From NCBI RefSeq assembly GCF_002091755.1, contig NZ_BDAI01000016.1, positions 46,788 through 110,787 on the forward strand: a stretch of DNA of 64,000 nt. The letters are read 5' to 3'. The notes below the pieces were generated by a model. The model searched no databases and was not told the DNA's origin. It saw only the letters and a program-made list of their open reading frames with translations. The position numbers and the translations under genes are program-made. Of the stretch, positions 61,501 through 64,000 are shown in pieces. How positions within the stretch are numbered: position 1 is the first letter of the stretch; each line of letters opens with the position of its first letter. The stretch is from Pseudomonas nitroreducens NBRC 12694 (GTDB lineage Bacteria > Pseudomonadota > Gammaproteobacteria > Pseudomonadales > Pseudomonadaceae).

Positions 61501-64000
61501 CGCCGGACAACGTGATGGGTTTGGCCATCACCGATAACGTGGGAGATGTGACTGGCCCGCTGCACGCTGGTGATACCACTGACGATAACCGCCCGGTGTT
61601 CAGCGGCGGTGCCGAGCCAAATGGCAAGGTCATCATCTACGACAACGGCAAGGCAATCGGCGAAGTCGATGTGGGTGCCGATGGCAAGTGGAGCTTCACA
61701 CCGACCGCCGCGTTGGCAAATGGTGACCACGCGTTCAGCACGGAGGTACTCGACCAGGCTGGTAACAGCAGTGGCCAGAGCGCTCCACTGAGCGTGATCG
61801 TGGATACGTCCAAGGTACTGGTCTCGATCACCCACATGATCGACGATGTCGGCAGCATCACTGGCGACATCAGCAATGGCGGCTACACCGACGATACTCG
61901 TCCGACCATCCAGGGTACAGGCAAGGTCGGCAGCATCATCACCGTATATGACGGTTCTACCAAACTGGGAACCGCCGGGGTGGCGGCGGACGGTAGCTGG
62001 ACCTTCAAGCCAACGGCCTCTCTGTCCGAAGGGGCGCACACCATCAAGGCCACTGCAACCGATCTGGCAGGCAACGTCAGCGACCCAGCGACGTTTGCTT
62101 TCATCGTTGATACCACTGCTCCGGGCAAGCCCACTATCGACCAGGTTCTGGATGATGTGGGCGCGGTTCAGGGGCCGATCGCCAATGGCGGAGTGAGTGA
62201 CGACCCGAACCCGACCCTCTCGGGGAAAGCCGAAGCTGGCTCCAGGGTGGCGGTGTACGATAACGGCGCCAAGTTGGGTGAAGTGACCGCCGACAAGTCA
62301 GGTCAATGGAACTATACGCCAACCACCCCGATCACCGAAGGCAAGCATGACTTCACTGTCACTGCGACCGACGCTGCTGGAAATACCAGCGCCAACTCGG
62401 ACGTCTTCAGCATCACCACTGACTACAGTGCCCCCGTCAAGCCGAGCATCGATTCGGTGTACGACAATGTGGGCGAAATCCAGGGGATTATTGCCAGAGG
62501 TGGTGTGACCGATGACTCCAAGCCGGTCCTTTCCGGTGAGGCGGAACCCGGTTCCAAGGTCATCATCTACGATAACGGTTTGAAGCTGGGTGAAGCGGTT
62601 GCCGATGCCAATGGAGCCTGGAGCTACACACCAGTCATTGCGCTTTCCGAAGGTCATCATGACTTTACGGTTACGGCAACCGATGCTGCAGGAAACGTCA
62701 GCGTCAAGTCCGACGATTACGCGGTGGATACCGACTACACGGCGCCGGACTTTACCAAGCTGTCGATTACAGGTGTTGAAGATCATGTCGGCCCGATCAC
62801 CGGCAACATCGTAAACGGTGGCGAGACCGATGACGCGCGTCCGGAGATCAGCGGCAAGGGTACCGCTGGCGATACCGTCATCGTCTTCAGCAAGGACAGC
62901 ACCGGCAACCATGAGATCGGCCGGGCCACTGTAGGTTCTGATGGCACCTGGAAGTTGACCCCATCACTTCCTCTGGTTTCCGGCGTCAACGACCTGACCG
63001 CTGTTGAGATGGATGTGGCGGGCAACAAGACCGCGCCGTGCGACAAGTACAGTGTCACCTTGGTGACGGTAGGGCCAACTGTGCCAACCGTCGAAAGCGT
63101 CTTCGACGATGTGGGGCCGTATACCGGCTTCCTGCAGAAAGGCGACGTGACCGACGACAACCAGCCGACCTTCAAGGGGGCGGCGGATGCGGGCAGTATC
63201 GTCAAGCTGTACGACGGCAATACCTTGATCGGTAGTGCGGCGGCAGATAGCAATGGCAAGTGGGAAATCACCACAAGTGTCCTGGCTGATGGTACGCACA
63301 ATGTAATTGCGACTGCGACCAATAGCGTGGGGCTGGTTAGCAGCCCGACCGGAATCTGGAACTTCAGCGTCGACACCACGGCACCGGCTAATGTGACCGG
63401 CCTGGCGGTGACTGACAATGTGGGTGCGGTGACTGGCCCGCTGCATGCGGGTGATACCACCGATGACAACCGTCCGGTGTTCAGCGGCGGAGCCGAGCCG
63501 AATGGCAAGGTCATCATCTACGACAACGGCAAGGCAATCGGCGAGGCCGATGTAGGTGCCGATGGCAAGTGGAGCTTCACGCCGACCGCCGCGTTGTCCG
63601 ATGGCAACCATGCGTTCAGCACGGAAGTGCTGGACAAGGCCGGCAACAGCAGCGGTCAGAACAGCCCGCTGAACGTGATTGTGGATACCTCCAAGGTGCT
63701 GGTCTCGATTACCCACCTAATTGACGATGTCGGCAGCATCACCGGCGACATCAGCTTTAATGGCGTCACTGACGATACCCGTCCCGAGATCCAGGGTACC
63801 GGGAAGGTTGGTAGCATCATTAAAATCACCGATGGCGCTGTCGAACTGGGCAGCACCACGGTTAAAGTCGATGGCACCTGGAGCTTCACACCAGTTTCGG
63901 ATATGGGGCAGGGGGCGCACAGCATCATCGCCACTGCGACGGACAAAGCTGGCAACACTAGCGCTCCGACCATACCGTTCACTTTCAGCATCGACACAGT
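58524..64000 (+). CDS. Giant repetitive Bap-type surface adhesin, N-terminal part (runs off the right edge)
   Basis: One frame is open from the ATG at 58524 to the window end, 1825 codons without a stop. Residues 1-130 look like the BapA-type N-terminal prefix domain (VTFKDGGKVKAKVG, LVIQDFFADGMDSQ). A Gly/Ala hydrophobic segment follows (GFLLWPLLAGAGAVGGVAAA, ~residues 138-157). Then come about 16 bacterial Ig-like domains of ~95-110 aa, most with TDD.RP..SG, G.W..TP and ATD.AGN motifs and ending in D(T)..P. Such proteins are secreted by type I systems and mediate biofilm and surface attachment; a C-terminal secretion signal should lie beyond the window. ATG 58524 is preferred over in-frame ATG 58518 because of spacing to AAGGA. 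Confidence 0.9.
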   Translation, partial: MSAEKVQLVEVSENAAQRVTFKDGGKVKAKVGTKYLLKLDNNEVAPENVTVKRDGKDLLVFFQGSDKPDLVIQDFFADGMDSQLYGVSEDGQMYAYVRTDGEGFYSQLLLADGEMTPIALGGEPLGAAPVVNGEIDESAGFLLWPLLAGAGAVGGVAAATKNDDKHHTKTSPSVTDTQITDHVGPKQGVIANGDATDDPRPVISGKGEAGAVIHIYDNGQEIGSTTVGPDQTWTFTPNVDLNDGNHSIDVVQEGKGEKPSAPVHVIDFAVDTVPPSAPTAEISGAVEHDGQTYSPSNEPSIHGTGEPGDSIIVVYPTGETVTVDVKDDGTWVAPPPTQPLPEGNNDIKVIAQDPAGNQTEIVVPVIIDTIAPEAPKVWLDPDSDTGVKGDNITNDSRPTIDGHTEPGADVTVKFPTGETVVVTADANGDWSVTPTKPLPDGAGDITVVATDPAGNPSQPTVISLDIDTTAPDAPKVWLDPASDTGIKGDNITSDTMPTIDGKTEPNADVKVTLPTGEVINVKADDDGNWSVTPTKPLTEGDNSISVTATDAAGNASQPTVIVVGIDTTTPPKPVIGPDGTLDMVYDNVEPKVGPLNSGDSTNDTRPTFSGNGEPNQTITLYDGGKKIAEAVVGQDGKWSYEAPQDKPLSEGAHDITVTVTDVAGNVSPSSDPFVVVVDTIAPDAPQVWLDPDSDTGVKGDGITNETKPTIDGHTEPHADVKVTLPTGEVLTATADENGNWSVTPSKPLPEGNNNISVTAADAAGNTSPPTVIVVDIDTTPPDITKLLITGVEDHVAPITGNIPNGGETDDARPEISGKGTAGDTVIVFSKDSTGNHEIGRATVGADGTWKLTPTLPLVSGANDLTAVEMDVAGNKTDPSAKYSIDVVIGAPSVPTIISVHDDVGPYQGFLQKGDVTDDSTPTFKGSADGGSVIKLYDGSTLIGSAMVDASGNWSITTDKLADGPHEVIATATNSVGQSSEPTGGWNFSVDTTAPDNVMGLAITDNVGDVTGPLHAGDTTDDNRPVFSGGAEPNGKVIIYDNGKAIGEVDVGADGKWSFTPTAALANGDHAFSTEVLDQAGNSSGQSAPLSVIVDTSKVLVSITHMIDDVGSITGDISNGGYTDDTRPTIQGTGKVGSIITVYDGSTKLGTAGVAADGSWTFKPTASLSEGAHTIKATATDLAGNVSDPATFAFIVDTTAPGKPTIDQVLDDVGAVQGPIANGGVSDDPNPTLSGKAEAGSRVAVYDNGAKLGEVTADKSGQWNYTPTTPITEGKHDFTVTATDAAGNTSANSDVFSITTDYSAPVKPSIDSVYDNVGEIQGIIARGGVTDDSKPVLSGEAEPGSKVIIYDNGLKLGEAVADANGAWSYTPVIALSEGHHDFTVTATDAAGNVSVKSDDYAVDTDYTAPDFTKLSITGVEDHVGPITGNIVNGGETDDARPEISGKGTAGDTVIVFSKDSTGNHEIGRATVGSDGTWKLTPSLPLVSGVNDLTAVEMDVAGNKTAPCDKYSVTLVTVGPTVPTVESVFDDVGPYTGFLQKGDVTDDNQPTFKGAADAGSIVKLYDGNTLIGSAAADSNGKWEITTSVLADGTHNVIATATNSVGLVSSPTGIWNFSVDTTAPANVTGLAVTDNVGAVTGPLHAGDTTDDNRPVFSGGAEPNGKVIIYDNGKAIGEADVGADGKWSFTPTAALSDGNHAFSTEVLDKAGNSSGQNSPLNVIVDTSKVLVSITHLIDDVGSITGDISFNGVTDDTRPEIQGTGKVGSIIKITDGAVELGSTTVKVDGTWSFTPVSDMGQGAHSIIATATDKAGNTSAPTIPFTFSIDT
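60871..64000 (+). repeat. 1881-bp higher-order repeat of six Ig-like domains in the adhesin
   Basis: Domains 7-10 recur as domains 13-16 exactly 1881 bp (627 codons) later. Anchor pairs are 60891/62772, 61251/63132 and 61731/63612, all with the same offset, so there are no net indels over more than 1.2 kb. The second copy is cut by the window end. Silent differences are common between copies, so the duplication is not brand new. Confidence 0.9.

Noticed and set aside
58524..64000. CRISPR array or simple tandem DNA repeat
   Set aside because: The repeats are ~300-bp protein-coding Ig-like domains in one open frame with many silent differences, not short repeats with spacers.

Overview
ORGANISM. 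GC-rich, densely coding DNA from a fluorescent-type Pseudomonas, probably near the P. aeruginosa / P. nitroreducens / P. citronellolis lineage. The basis is a PvdS-family sigma factor, ats arylsulfatase genes matching the P. aeruginosa AtsA pattern, PutA, PolB, MltA and QueD of pseudomonad type, and REP/REPIN repeats of Pseudomonas type. No rRNA, tRNA, CRISPR, prophage or transposase was seen. LAYOUT. (1) 1-24546: an iron-regulated nonribosomal peptide locus. A divergent ECF sigma gene (cut by the left edge, with a strong Fur box) faces mbtH, a type II thioesterase, a SyrP/TauD-type hydroxylase, two large NRPS genes and an HSL-type hydrolase. NRPS-1 starts with a fatty-acyl-AMP ligase like PvdL, but specificity codes read by eye give X-Asp(D)-Ser and then Gly-X(D) on NRPS-2. 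This is not the Glu-Tyr-Dab of a pyoverdine chromophore. The best reading is an acylated beta-hydroxyaspartate lipopeptide siderophore. NRPS-2 carries an in-frame 153-bp repeat insertion. (2) 24547-30099: REPIN, then atsR / atsBC / atsA for sulfate-ester uptake and hydrolysis, with a double-length fused permease. (3) 30100-34271: small stress-type proteins, a GNAT, and a divergent GST / HxlR pair. (4) 34272-38543: putA behind five GTTGCA motifs, the published PutA operator core. (5) 38707-47266: the most striking locus, ten tightly overlapping minus-strand genes behind a candidate sigma-54 promoter and a ykkC-type (guanidine-I) riboswitch. They encode a NitT/TauT-type ABC importer, a membrane di-iron oxygenase of the desaturase family, two SDRs, an EamA exporter, a creatininase, an isochorismatase-fold amidase and an unrecognised 255-aa protein. 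(6) 47390-53629: an MFS gene, a REP pair, and a BASS / TSUP / D-aminoacylase operon divergent from an AraC-type regulator. (7) 53635-58139: housekeeping genes mltA, polB and queD. (8) 58524-64000: the N-terminal 1825 codons of a giant repetitive adhesin that runs off the right edge, with a 1881-bp higher-order repeat. HOW IT FITS TOGETHER. Most of the window is nutrient scavenging: iron (region 1), sulfur (2), proline (4), and a nitrogen compound that probably yields guanidine (5). Functions are inferred from motifs and remembered family features; no database search was run.
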